Notes under the pieces: model-generated
Database searches by the model: none
Seen by the model: the letters and a program-made list of their open reading frames with translations, nothing else
What the model was told of the DNA's origin: nothing
Shown: piece after piece, positions 19,698 through 29,400 of the stretch
Position numbering within the stretch: position 1 is the first letter of the stretch
Layout of the letters: every line of letters starts with the position of its first letter
Translations under genes and position numbers: made by a program
Assembly: GCF_000422765.1 (NCBI RefSeq)
Contig: NZ_KE383915.1
Coordinates: 123,435 to 187,434, forward strand
Length of the DNA stretch: 64,000 nucleotides
Source of the DNA: Neptunomonas japonica DSM 18939
Lineage (GTDB): Bacteria; Pseudomonadota; Gammaproteobacteria; Pseudomonadales; Balneatricaceae
Direction of reading: 5' to 3'

Positions 19698-21625
19698 GAT
19701 GCTTTCTTTCTCCTGCGTTTTTTAGCCGGAGCCTTTCCCTGCCCTCGTAAGCCTTGAAATTGAACCGCACTCACCTCTTCAATCAACTGCTGCAAACTGC
19801 AGGTCATCGGCGCCATAAAATGAGCGTACTTCATTTCACGCTGGCTTATCGCTTCTAATTGAGATTCCCAATGCGCAGTCATATCGGGATGTGCCATATT
19901 TTCAGGTAAGCTAGTAATCAATTGAATGCCCACTTCTGTTGCGCGAATATCTTTGCCAATTCTTGTTAAGAACTGCCGTGCAAATAACAACTCAATAATC
20001 CCTGCCCGCGTTGCCTCTGTTCCTAAACCATCCGTTTCTCTTAGCACCTTTTTAATAGTGGGGTCTTGTACGTAACGCGCGATACCTGTCATCGCAGATA
20101 ATAACGTTGCATCAGTAAAATGCTTAGGCGGGCTCGTTTGCTTTTCAGATAAATTCGCTTCTGAACACAAGACTGTATCGCCCTGTTTTACGTCAGGAAA
20201 GTTTACGCTTGAAAATCCATCTCCAGAATCACTTCCCGCGGTCAGAGCGTTCGCCTGCTTTGCGGCTGGAAACAACTTTTTCCAGCCTTGCACCAATACA
20301 TCTTTTTGCTTGGCGACAAACAATCCTCCTGCCACTTCAGTATCAATCTGTTTGTCTAAATACTCAAAAGGCGGATAAAACTGTATTAAATATTGCCGAG
20401 CAATCAGTTCGTAAACATTGACCTCCCCAGACGACAAACGACTCGTCACCATTGCTTTCGCCGTAGGGATAATCGCATGATGGGCACTAATTTTAGTGTC
20501 ATTCCATGCCTTACTTTTTAATTTCAGATCAGCGTTAGCAACCGCTTTTTCTAATTCAGGACAAGTTTTTGCAATAGCACTAACAACATATCCAGCACCA
20601 CTAAAGTGCTCCAATGGTAAATAACGACAATCAGAACGGGGGTAGGTAATGAGCTTATGTTTTTCATACAGCTGCTGACATATATCAAGCACTTGCTTAG
20701 CACTTAAACCATATCGTTTGGCGGCATCAATTTGTAAAGAAGATAAATTATAAGGCAGTGGTGCGGCCTGTTTTTTCTTACTCTGTTGTACTCTCACAAC
20801 AGAGCCACTGTGACCGGAAACACGTGCCACAACATTCTCAGCTAGTTTTTTAGAGAGTACTCGCCCCTCCTCATCCATATAGGGTTCACAAGCTTCGCTG
20901 GGCTTCCATTTAGCTTTATAAAATTCACCTTTCGGTGTTTTTAAAGTAACAAACACTTCATAAAAAGGCTTAGATACAAAACTCTTAATCTCTAAGTCTC
21001 TATGAACTACCAATCCTAATAGAGGCGTTTGCACCCGCCCTATCGACAACACGCCGTTAAAGCCAGCTTTCTGGCCTTGCAACGTACATAAACGTGTCAT
21101 ATTAATGCCATATAGCCAATCTGCACGCGCTCTTGCCAATGCAGATGTCGCCAAAGGAACGAATTCAGCATTACTGCGTAAGTTGTTCAAAGATTTTTTA
21201 ACCGAATTTATATTTAAATCACTTATTAGGCAGCGCTTTACCGATTCTCGTTTTGCTTTAGAAACACCACTAAAACTAATAACCTCATCAACCAATATCT
21301 GCCCTTCACGATCGGGGTCCCCGGCATTTACTAGCAGGTCTGCTTGTTTGATCAGCCTTTTTAGTACCGTAAACTGTTTACGTGTTTTCGACTTAACTTC
21401 GAGCTTCCACTCACTAGGCACAATAGGAAGGTGCTGAATTGTCCATTTTTTAAATGCAGGATCATAAGCTTCTGGCTGGGCTTGCTCTAATAAATGGCCA
21501 ATGCACCAGCTCACTACATCCCCATTACCTACATGGATGCAACCATCACCTTTTTTATGCGGCTTTGGTAGTGCATCGGCAATAGCACGCCCAAGGCTGG
21601 GCTTTTCTGCTATGTATAAAATCAT
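19694..21625 (-). CDS. topB: DNA topoisomerase III
   Basis: This type IA topoisomerase decatenates DNA and resolves recombination intermediates. Motifs in order are the TOPRIM start ILYIAEKPSLGRAIADALP, NAGDPDREGQILVDEV, the active-site Tyr in LITYPRSDCRYLP, and the GLGTEATRAGIIELL segment. The 643-residue length fits TopB. The C-terminal tail is strongly basic (KAPAKKRRRKK) and replaces the zinc fingers seen in TopA. Confidence 0.95.
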   Translation of the reverse strand: MILYIAEKPSLGRAIADALPKPHKKGDGCIHVGNGDVVSWCIGHLLEQAQPEAYDPAFKKWTIQHLPIVPSEWKLEVKSKTRKQFTVLKRLIKQADLLVNAGDPDREGQILVDEVISFSGVSKAKRESVKRCLISDLNINSVKKSLNNLRSNAEFVPLATSALARARADWLYGINMTRLCTLQGQKAGFNGVLSIGRVQTPLLGLVVHRDLEIKSFVSKPFYEVFVTLKTPKGEFYKAKWKPSEACEPYMDEEGRVLSKKLAENVVARVSGHSGSVVRVQQSKKKQAAPLPYNLSSLQIDAAKRYGLSAKQVLDICQQLYEKHKLITYPRSDCRYLPLEHFSGAGYVVSAIAKTCPELEKAVANADLKLKSKAWNDTKISAHHAIIPTAKAMVTSRLSSGEVNVYELIARQYLIQFYPPFEYLDKQIDTEVAGGLFVAKQKDVLVQGWKKLFPAAKQANALTAGSDSGDGFSSVNFPDVKQGDTVLCSEANLSEKQTSPPKHFTDATLLSAMTGIARYVQDPTIKKVLRETDGLGTEATRAGIIELLFARQFLTRIGKDIRATEVGIQLITSLPENMAHPDMTAHWESQLEAISQREMKYAHFMAPMTCSLQQLIEEVSAVQFQGLRGQGKAPAKKRRRKKAS

Positions 21626-21643
21626 GGAAGGACTTACTCTAGG

Positions 21644-23035
21644 TTACTTAACCTGTTTGGTAGGAATAATACTATCCGCTGCAGGCTGCTTAACAGCCGA
21701 TACTTTTGAGCTAGCGACTTTATACGCCATCACACAGTTTCGGCCACGCTTCTTAGCCGCATACAATGCCAAATCTGCCGATTTAATCAATGCTTCTTCA
21801 CTGTTTTTATCCTGCGGACAGGTCGCTATTCCTGCAGACAAAGTAATTGCACGCTTACAATCCGGACTGATTTCAGAATCGTTAGCCACTGTCGCAATCA
21901 GCATTTTAAGCTTTTTATAAGCAATTATTTTACTGGTGTTAGGCAATACAAGAATGAACTCTTCTCCGCCATACCTAGCAACAACATCTCGGGCTCTCAT
22001 GTTTTTAGCCAGCGTTTCAGCAACAAATTTTAATGCCTTATCACCTTCTTGATGACCGAATGAATCATTATAACTTTTGAAATGATCAATATCGATCATA
22101 GCAACAGTGACTTCATAACCCTGCTGGCCAGAAGTAGTTATCTCTCGTTTTAAGGTATTACCCAGACCTCTACGATTTAACAGCCCAGTTAGCTCATCGC
22201 GGTTAGAAGCCATACTTAGTTCGGTTCGCAGCTGCGTGTTATTAAAATGCAAACCGATAGTATTACAGACCGCTATAATTCGTTGTTCATCTTCTTTGGA
22301 TAATAACGACTCCGTCAACCGCTCTGAGCGAATATGCAAAACACCAAACTGCATCTCGTGACAACTAATAGGGTAACAAGCCACGCTCTTTATTGTGGTT
22401 AAATTAGCATTATCACACAGCATTTTTTGCGTATTTGAAGAGTCAATATAAGGCTTCCCCTGCTGCAAAACCTGACACTCTTCTAACTTAACATTGGGGT
22501 ATATTTTATCTTTATGCTCACCCCAAGCGCCTGCTAAAGCCCAATTCTCAAAGGCCTTATTTGCAAACAGCACAGCAACTGTATGATCGGGTATTAGGTT
22601 TTTTAAATACTTTACTGATATTTCCTGCAGCTCATCTAATGAACTGGCAGCAGCCAATGCATCACTCATCATACGAACCTGCTGCAGCTTCTTACTACGC
22701 AGATACTCGTATTCCAGCATCTCATTTTTAGTCTCAGAGAGTACTTGTGCCTGCTCCACTGCGAGCTTTCTTTCTTCAACTTGCTTGCTCAGTTGCTCTA
22801 CTGTTTTGGATAACTGCTGGTGACTAGCATTAGCATCTTGTAGGCGTCGCCATGCATACCAAGCCAAAGCAAAAGACAAAAACGCTAACGCTACTGGTAG
22901 CTCATTAAGCCCAACCGAAGAGTAATCCGAAGTCCATGAAACCCAATGTTCATTGAACCCTGATAAAACAGCAACGAAATAAGCGACAAGAAAAACACCA
23001 ATAGCGATCAAAAAGTCAAAAACACTTTTCTTCAT
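21644..23035 (-). CDS. Membrane diguanylate cyclase (GAF-GGDEF)
   Basis: I start at the ATG at 23035 (MKKSVFDFLIAIGVF), because an earlier in-frame start only adds polar sequence before the first membrane helix. Two hydrophobic helices lie in the first 65 residues, followed by a coiled coil (about 70-110), a GAF-like sensor region and a C-terminal GGDEF domain. The active-site motif GGEEF is intact, and an inhibitory RxxD site (RARD) stands five residues before it, so the protein should make c-di-GMP with product feedback. The gene follows the Cache-HAMP gene by about 170 bases on the same strand. Confidence 0.9.
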   Translation of the reverse strand: MKKSVFDFLIAIGVFLVAYFVAVLSGFNEHWVSWTSDYSSVGLNELPVALAFLSFALAWYAWRRLQDANASHQQLSKTVEQLSKQVEERKLAVEQAQVLSETKNEMLEYEYLRSKKLQQVRMMSDALAAASSLDELQEISVKYLKNLIPDHTVAVLFANKAFENWALAGAWGEHKDKIYPNVKLEECQVLQQGKPYIDSSNTQKMLCDNANLTTIKSVACYPISCHEMQFGVLHIRSERLTESLLSKEDEQRIIAVCNTIGLHFNNTQLRTELSMASNRDELTGLLNRRGLGNTLKREITTSGQQGYEVTVAMIDIDHFKSYNDSFGHQEGDKALKFVAETLAKNMRARDVVARYGGEEFILVLPNTSKIIAYKKLKMLIATVANDSEISPDCKRAITLSAGIATCPQDKNSEEALIKSADLALYAAKKRGRNCVMAYKVASSKVSAVKQPAADSIIPTKQVK

Positions 23036-23205
23036 GCATTCATCCTGAAGAGACGGGCAATCATCCGATAGACACCCAGAGGCCATAAACAATGCTTTTA
23101 GCATAGATCATTACGAGGAATTTTCATTTTATTTGAGCAATTTATAAATAAAAAAGACAAGATAACTTGCCTTTTACTTTTCTAAATAGACAACACAGAT
23201 AACCG

Positions 23206-24078
23206 CTAATTCCGCGATGTTTGCTTTAACTTTTTGAAGATCACTTTCAGGCTTTTCTGCATACGACCAATAGCATCGGCAAGCTCACCTATTTCATCTT
23301 TTGAATTGACCGTAATGACAGTATCCATTTTGCCCAAACTCATTTGGCGAGCACTTTCTGCCAGCTCACGAATAGGCTTGACCAGCGCGCGGTTTGAAAG
23401 CCACAAGTTAATAATAATAATCAAGATCAAAATTGCCAGGCCCACTGAAAGCGACAAGATCATCATGGTTTGAATTTTCTCATCTACCTCTTGCTGCTTT
23501 AACAAAACAGCATCATCTATATCATCGATATAAAAGCCTGTTCCAAGCATCCAGCCAAACTCTTTAAGCGCAATAGCATAACTCAACTTAGGGACCTCAC
23601 GCCCTTTCGAAGGCTTATCCCATAAATAGCTTACATAACCACCACCATTTCGAGCAGCATTTACAAGGTCTTCGATTAATCGCACACCATTCACGTCAAC
23701 TAAATTAATCAAGTTTTTGCCTTCCAGCTCAGGCTTTGCAGGATGAACCTTAGTGACACCCTCATAATCAAAAGCAAAAATGTAGCCATCATCATCACCA
23801 TAGGAGATTGATCGCAATGCAGTTTTTACTTTTTCACGTGCCGTATAAATATCACTTTCTGTTTCAAGAATAGGTCGAATCGAGGTGGCGGTGATTTCCA
23901 TATAGTTTCGTAACGACTCTTGCTTGGACGCCATCATTGTATAGCGAATTTGTTCAACCTCCTGCATGCCTAAAGTGCGCATTTGATAGATCGATACCGA
24001 CATAATAGCGGCAACGGTTAAGATCAACGGAATGGCCGTCAGAATTAAAATCTTTTGCATTATTTTAAGGTTTTTCAC
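23206..24078 (-). CDS. Cache-HAMP membrane sensor lacking an output domain
   Basis: The GTG at 24078 is preceded by GGAG at a 7-base spacing and gives the usual chemoreceptor-like N-terminus (KNLKIMQKILILTAIPLIL). A periplasmic single-Cache domain follows (YGDDDGYIFAFDYEGVTKVHP, then the GWMLGTGFYIDDID motif), then a second membrane helix and a HAMP domain (KPIRELAESARQMSLG...DEIGELADAIGRM). The protein stops about 10 residues after HAMP. No methyl-accepting, kinase or GGDEF module is fused, so any output must come from a partner, possibly the GGDEF protein encoded next. Confidence 0.85.
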   Translation of the reverse strand: MKNLKIMQKILILTAIPLILTVAAIMSVSIYQMRTLGMQEVEQIRYTMMASKQESLRNYMEITATSIRPILETESDIYTAREKVKTALRSISYGDDDGYIFAFDYEGVTKVHPAKPELEGKNLINLVDVNGVRLIEDLVNAARNGGGYVSYLWDKPSKGREVPKLSYAIALKEFGWMLGTGFYIDDIDDAVLLKQQEVDEKIQTMMILSLSVGLAILILIIIINLWLSNRALVKPIRELAESARQMSLGKMDTVITVNSKDEIGELADAIGRMQKSLKVIFKKLKQTSRN

Positions 24079-24191
24079 TTTGGCGCTCCAAGGCTGGCGG
24101 CTGCACAAACCACCTATTTTTATTCTTTTTAGACATACCACTTTTTATAACGGCCTTGGGACTATAGTAGACAAATTGATTAATTAACAAA

Positions 24192-25250
24192 TTATACGAA
24201 GGGAAAAAGCTGAGGTTCCACTTCCAATTCTACACAGAAAGAGGCTAGTACAGATGCCTGAATATCAGACGCTAATGCGAGTAATTCGGCTCGATCACCG
24301 CCACCAAAATGTACTAACACCAACGCTTGCTTTTCATACACGCCAACATGCCCTACACGCTTACCTTTCCAATCACACTGATCAATCAACCAGCCCGCAG
24401 CAAGCTTCATAAAGCCCTTGTTTTCTGGGTAAGCAACTATGCTAGGCCATTGTAGCTTTAGCTGTTCAAACTGAGCCTGAGTAATCACAGGGTTTTTAAA
24501 AAAGCTTCCCGCATTGCCCAGTAAATCAGGATCAGGCAGCTTACTACGGCGTACAGCGCAAACCGCATCAAAAATTTGCTTAATATCAGGCAGGTTAATG
24601 CCCTGATCTATAAAATAGCTCTGCAGTGCTGCATACCGAATGCTCTCGTCCTGACGGCAAGAAAGCCTAAGCACCACCTCGGTAATAATGAATTGTCCTG
24701 GAGACTGCTTAAATACACTATCGCGATATGCAAAACCGCAATCATCATTGAATAACTCAACAAAACGCCCCGTTTCTAACTGATATGCGCGTACCTTAAA
24801 GACAATATCTTTCATTTCTTGTCCGTAAGCGCCAATATTCTGCACAGGTGCAGCTCCAACACGGCCAGGGATAAGAGCCATCGACTCCATACCAGACAAA
24901 CTTTGAGCAACACTCCACGCAACCGTTTCGTGCCAATTTTCCCCCCCCCCTACAACAATATCGACAGTCTCTTTTGAAAGAACGCTATTCGCAACACCTT
25001 CTTGAAGAACCTTTTTACCCATAATATCAATACGGATAACAAGACCATCAACCTGAGGAGCCATTAATACATTGCTCCCGCCGCCAAGCACTCGTACGGC
25101 AAGGTCATTTTGCTGGGCATAATCTATAGCAGCTACCAACTCGGCCTCACTCGTTACTGCTAAAAAGTATTCAGCAAAAGCAGAAAAACCTAATGTATTA
25201 CTAGCTTGAAGCGAGTGATTTTTTTGTAGTTTTTGTTCGATACTCATCAA
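24192..25250 (-). CDS. murB: UDP-N-acetylenolpyruvoylglucosamine reductase
   Basis: MurB reduces UDP-GlcNAc-enolpyruvate to UDP-MurNAc in peptidoglycan synthesis using FAD and NADPH. The 352-residue protein is the long type I form of E. coli. It has VLGGGSNVL and GGGENWHE in the FAD domain, GRVGAAPVQNIGAYGQE, the YRDSVFK motif, and the catalytic Ser in GNAGSFFKNP. It overlaps the phosphatase gene upstream by four bases. A run of ten Gs on the coding strand encodes the triple glycine. Confidence 0.96.
   Translation of the reverse strand: MMSIEQKLQKNHSLQASNTLGFSAFAEYFLAVTSEAELVAAIDYAQQNDLAVRVLGGGSNVLMAPQVDGLVIRIDIMGKKVLQEGVANSVLSKETVDIVVGGGENWHETVAWSVAQSLSGMESMALIPGRVGAAPVQNIGAYGQEMKDIVFKVRAYQLETGRFVELFNDDCGFAYRDSVFKQSPGQFIITEVVLRLSCRQDESIRYAALQSYFIDQGINLPDIKQIFDAVCAVRRSKLPDPDLLGNAGSFFKNPVITQAQFEQLKLQWPSIVAYPENKGFMKLAAGWLIDQCDWKGKRVGHVGVYEKQALVLVHFGGGDRAELLALASDIQASVLASFCVELEVEPQLFPFV
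24941..24950. repeat. Ten-base C/G homopolymer inside murB
   Basis: Ten consecutive C on the + strand (G on the coding strand) cover three Gly codons plus the first base of the next codon. The murB frame is intact at this length. Such tracts are prone to slippage and to sequencing error. Confidence 0.95.
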
Positions 25251-25723
25251 CGCGGCACTTGCTGAAGTTTTAGCAACAACCCCATTGAGGCATTTTCAAC
25301 CAGATCCAAAACATGGCTAAAACCTGCGTCACCGCCGTAATAAGGATCAGGAACTTCATGTTCAACGCACTGAGCAAAATCTAAAAATAAGCCTAAATGC
25401 CCTGCATAATCAGAAGGAGCTATCGCCTTAAGGTTACTTAAGTTCTCCTCATCCATCGCAAGGATATGCGTAAACTCAGAAAAATCGTGAGAGATAGCCT
25501 GACGCGCACGAAGGTGATCTAGCTGATAACCACGCTCTGCAGCAGCTGAGGTAGCCCGTGAATCAGGCGGGTTGCCTACGTGATACGCAGCCGTTCCAGC
25601 AGAATCAACATCAATCGCACCCGCTAAGCCATGCTGGGCAACCAGTGTTTCAAATACACCATGCGCTGTTGGTGAACGGCAAATATTACCCAAACAGACA
25701 AAAAGAACGCGAGCTTTTTTCAT
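25247..25723 (-). CDS. Low-molecular-weight protein-tyrosine phosphatase
   Basis: The 158-residue protein has the LMW-PTP signature directly after the first strand: CLGNICRS, with nucleophile Cys10 and Arg16. The general-acid Asp is in VPDPYYGG near the C-terminus. These cytoplasmic enzymes dephosphorylate tyrosine, or arginine in some bacteria. Proteobacterial copies often sit next to murB, as here, with a four-base overlap. No exopolysaccharide kinase genes are nearby, so its target is open. Confidence 0.92.
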   Translation of the reverse strand: MKKARVLFVCLGNICRSPTAHGVFETLVAQHGLAGAIDVDSAGTAAYHVGNPPDSRATSAAAERGYQLDHLRARQAISHDFSEFTHILAMDEENLSNLKAIAPSDYAGHLGLFLDFAQCVEHEVPDPYYGGDAGFSHVLDLVENASMGLLLKLQQVPR

Positions 25724-25830
25724 TCAAAACAACCAATTAAATAAATATTCTAAAACAGAAAATAACTATCGAAACTATCAACGGCAGATATTATAAATCA
25801 ATTAGTTATCAAATGGTTTTACAAATACAG

Positions 25831-26085
25831 TTAGCGAGTAAATGCAACTGGCTTTTCAATTTCATAGATGGCATCTGTTATGCTTTCAAGTTGTTTTTCA
25901 ATCATAGCTTGTGCGTCGTGTAGCCCTTGGTTGTAGTAATAAGCACCTACCTCTTTTGAAAAAAAATCTAGCAAAAACTCTGCATCAAACTGTCCCATAT
26001 CCTGATCCAACTCGTCTTGAAAGTAGCCTTGTATCTTTTGAATAATCACACGCTTGTGTTCAGGGGTGAACTCTATTTTTGACAT
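25831..26085 (-). CDS. DUF2164 family protein
   Basis: Starting at the ATG at 26085 gives 84 residues beginning MSKIEFTPEHKRVIIQKIQ and containing FFSKEVGAYYYNQGLHDA, both typical of DUF2164. The frame extends seven codons further upstream without adding family sequence. The protein is acidic, helical and soluble. The function is unknown. It lies alone between the phosphatase gene and a 340-base gap. Confidence 0.85.
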   Translation of the reverse strand: MSKIEFTPEHKRVIIQKIQGYFQDELDQDMGQFDAEFLLDFFSKEVGAYYYNQGLHDAQAMIEKQLESITDAIYEIEKPVAFTR

Positions 26086-26428
26086 GAGCCATAATTCCTT
26101 TAGCAATTTTTGGGCACGAAATAGCGCATGTTAATTATCGCCATAGTATGCGCCGTCTGGTACAAAGCTCGTTGTATGTTTTTCTACTCGTAATGATTAT
26201 CGGAGACGTATCGAGCACTTCTGAAGCATTACTGGGCTTGCCTGTAATCTTAGCCTAGCTTGCCCATTCACATAACTATGAAACACAAGCCGACACTTAC
26301 GCATTAGAGTTTTTACGTACACGTAACATCCCCCCCACCGATTTTCCGACCTCATGCTAAGATTGGAAGGTACTCATCATAAAAGCGCTGGGCTCGATAA
26401 TGGCAACGTTTACATATAGTTTATGTGT
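26086..26428. other. 340-base intergenic region, no gene seen
   Basis: This lies between the DUF2164 gene and the stop of the GGDEF/EAL gene. I see no convincing reading frame or terminator. The only structure is a short palindrome TTACGT-AC-ACGTAA at about 26312-26325 and a C-rich run near 26330. Confidence 0.6.
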
Positions 26429-29400
26429 TCAATCAGTTTGTATTTCATGTTGCTCCAGCAAAAAGCCCTTTAACTGGTACAGATCCTGAAGTCCATTAAG
26501 CGCTTCGGTCGTTTTACCCTTTTGCTTCAATTCCATCAGTTTTTTTGCAAGCACATGAACTTCTTCATGAAGCGCCTCTACCTCAAGAAAAACCGCCGGA
26601 TCTTTGTAGTATTTCTTACCTTCGCCATTGAGCCAGAAACCAAATCGACAGGCGTTACACTCCATCATCGGTACTTCGCCGCTGTCCTTCAAATATGCTT
26701 CGACTGACGCTATCCAAGATCGGTGCTCAACGGTGGCAACACAGGCCAGTAACGCATCACCACTTTTTTCTTGTCGATTCAGCCATATTTTTGGTGGCTC
26801 CCAGTCAGCAACCCAGGAGGGAATATCTTGCGATGGCATCGGATAGGCAATGGCGTACCCCTGTGCCAATTGGCATCCAAAATCAAGCAACATGCAACCA
26901 TGTGCAATGGTCTCAACCCCTTCAGCAAGAGCTTCACGGCGAAACGCTCTCGCTAAGCTTAAAACCCCCTCTAGAATAGCAAGATCATCAGGGTCGTTGA
27001 GCATGTCGCGTACAAAACTCTGGTCTATTTTCAGGGTATGGACTGGCAACCGTTTCAAGTAAGTAAGTGAAGAGTAACCTGTACCAAAGTCATCTAAGGC
27101 AACTTTAATGCCTAGTATCAAACATTCTTGAATCACTTCGGATGTTTGAACAACATCTTCCAAAGCGCTAGTTTCTAGTATCTCAAGTTCAAGGTCGCTC
27201 GCGGGTACATCAGGGTATTCATCTAATAAAACAGAGAGCTCTCGGACGAAGTTCGCTTGTTGAATTTGCAGAGCACTGATATTGACACTAACAGACATGA
27301 CAAGTCCTTCTGATCGCCAGGCACGCATCTGAGCCAATACTGTTCTGAGTACCCAGTCACCCATCTCGATCATAAGAAAATGATCTTCGATGATAGGTAG
27401 AAAAGCACCAGGAAATAGTAGCCCCTGCTTAGGGTGTTGCCATCTGATAAGGGCTTCCACTCCTGTCACTGCGCCGCTGAACATATTCACTTTAGGCTGG
27501 AAGTGAAGTACAAATTCCTGATTTCCTAACCCTTCGCGGATACGCTCAATACTGGCGTGATGAACGCGAACAACACGGTCTTGTTCCATATCAAAAGTAT
27601 TGAAGCGATTTTTCCCCGACAGTTTAGCCTGATACATAGCCTGATCTGCCTGACGCAGCAATTGATCTGCATCGATGTCATCACCCTGAGGATAAAATGT
27701 TACACCCACACTGGCCGAAACCCGCAAAACAACACCTTTATCTACTACATCCTCAGACACGGCTTTTAAAAGTCTTTCCAACATGAGCTCACAATATTCG
27801 GGGCTTGGCAGGTCATGAAGTACAGTGACAAATTCATCTCCCCCCAGACGAGCCAGCGTATCGCTATTGCGTAATGCCTCCTTCATGCGGCCTGCCACTA
27901 CCGTTAGTAACCGGTCCCCTACATCATGGCCATGATTGTCATTGATCGCTTTGAAACCATCTAGATCGATATAAGCGACTGCTAGCTTTAGTCCGCGACG
28001 GGTCGTTTGAGCCATAGACTGCTGTAGACGATCAGAAAACAGAATACGATTCGGTAAGCCAGTTAGTGCGTCGTAATGAGCAATATGCTCTAAGCGCCGC
28101 TGATGCTCTTTCAATTGAGTGACATCACGTGCAACGGCCAGTACCGTACTCACATTTCCACTTTCATCGAGGTCTGGTGTCATGGAACAGGTGAATATCT
28201 TTTGCCCTAAATTGCTTTTCAGGGTGAATTCAATGTTACACGCAACGCCACTCTCAAAAGTCTGGTTAATGCCAAACTCCCAAGCCACACAGAGATCTTC
28301 TTGAAATTCCAATTCTCGGTGTGTTTTGCCAATAAAATCTTCAGCCGACAGCGGGACGATGTAACTTATGTTGTCCGATATATATAGATGACGCCCTTGC
28401 TCATCGAAACGGCTGATAATATCCGGTAACGCAACAATCAAGGTACGCAGCGCTTCTTCGCTATGTCTTAGTTCTTCTTCAGCGTGCTTACGTTCAGTAA
28501 TATCTAAATGCGTACCGACTAGTCGGCGAGGAGAGGATACAGTCCCATTAGCATCATGAGCAAGTTGCGCGCGGGCTAAGATATCGACCCAACCTCCATC
28601 CTTGTGGCGCATACGAAACTCAATAGAGTAAACAGGAGTGCGACCTTCTAGGTAATCAGCTACATGTTCGTACACCTTATCCTTCTGATCAGGTGCAACC
28701 AATGAAGCCCAGGTATCCAAGGTTGAACCGAGTTCGTCATCAGCATACCCCAACATGGATTTCCAACGTGGCGAGTAATAAACATCATCAGTTTCCAGAT
28801 TCCAATCCCACAGGCCATCGTTGGCACCCAGTATGGCCATTTCAAGCCGCTCTTGACTTGCTAACAATTCAGCTTGTGAGTGATGAAGTTCCTCGGTCAT
28901 TTCTGACAAGGATGACTGTATTACTCCCCACTCATCATGACGAGTTACCAATACCGTAGTGGCCTCCCCCCTCTTTATTGAGTGGATTAGCCTCAAAGTA
29001 TCTCTTAGTGGTTCCCGAATATTTCGCCTATTAAACCAGCTAATCAGTAGTAAAAAGAGTAGCGCGATAAGCAGTGAAAATCCCAAAACTTGAAAGCTTG
29101 AACTTCTGACAATCTCACTGATCTCTTTCTGAACAGTAGCCGAACGGCTAAACGTTTCCTTGTCCATTCTTTGTATGATACTGAGCACATCGATCTTGGC
29201 ATCAAGCATCTGTGTAATAATGTTCTGAAGTTCACTATTTAAAGTAATATAATCCTCTAACGAGATGCGGTATCTTACCAAATCGCGACTCAGCTCTTCA
29301 CTAGCCTTGGCAATATTTTGTGTCGACGATGTCAGCGTTAATAAACGCAAAGACATATCTTTAACAAGCCAAATGACGTCACGCTGACTCGTACGGTCGT

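Noticed and set aside
24941-24950. Homopolymer as evidence that murB is frameshifted
   Set aside because: The frame stays open and the motifs on both sides are in the same frame, so murB is intact as sequenced.
26312-26325. Palindrome TTACGT-AC-ACGTAA as an operator
   Set aside because: It is single and short, with no promoter or related site nearby.
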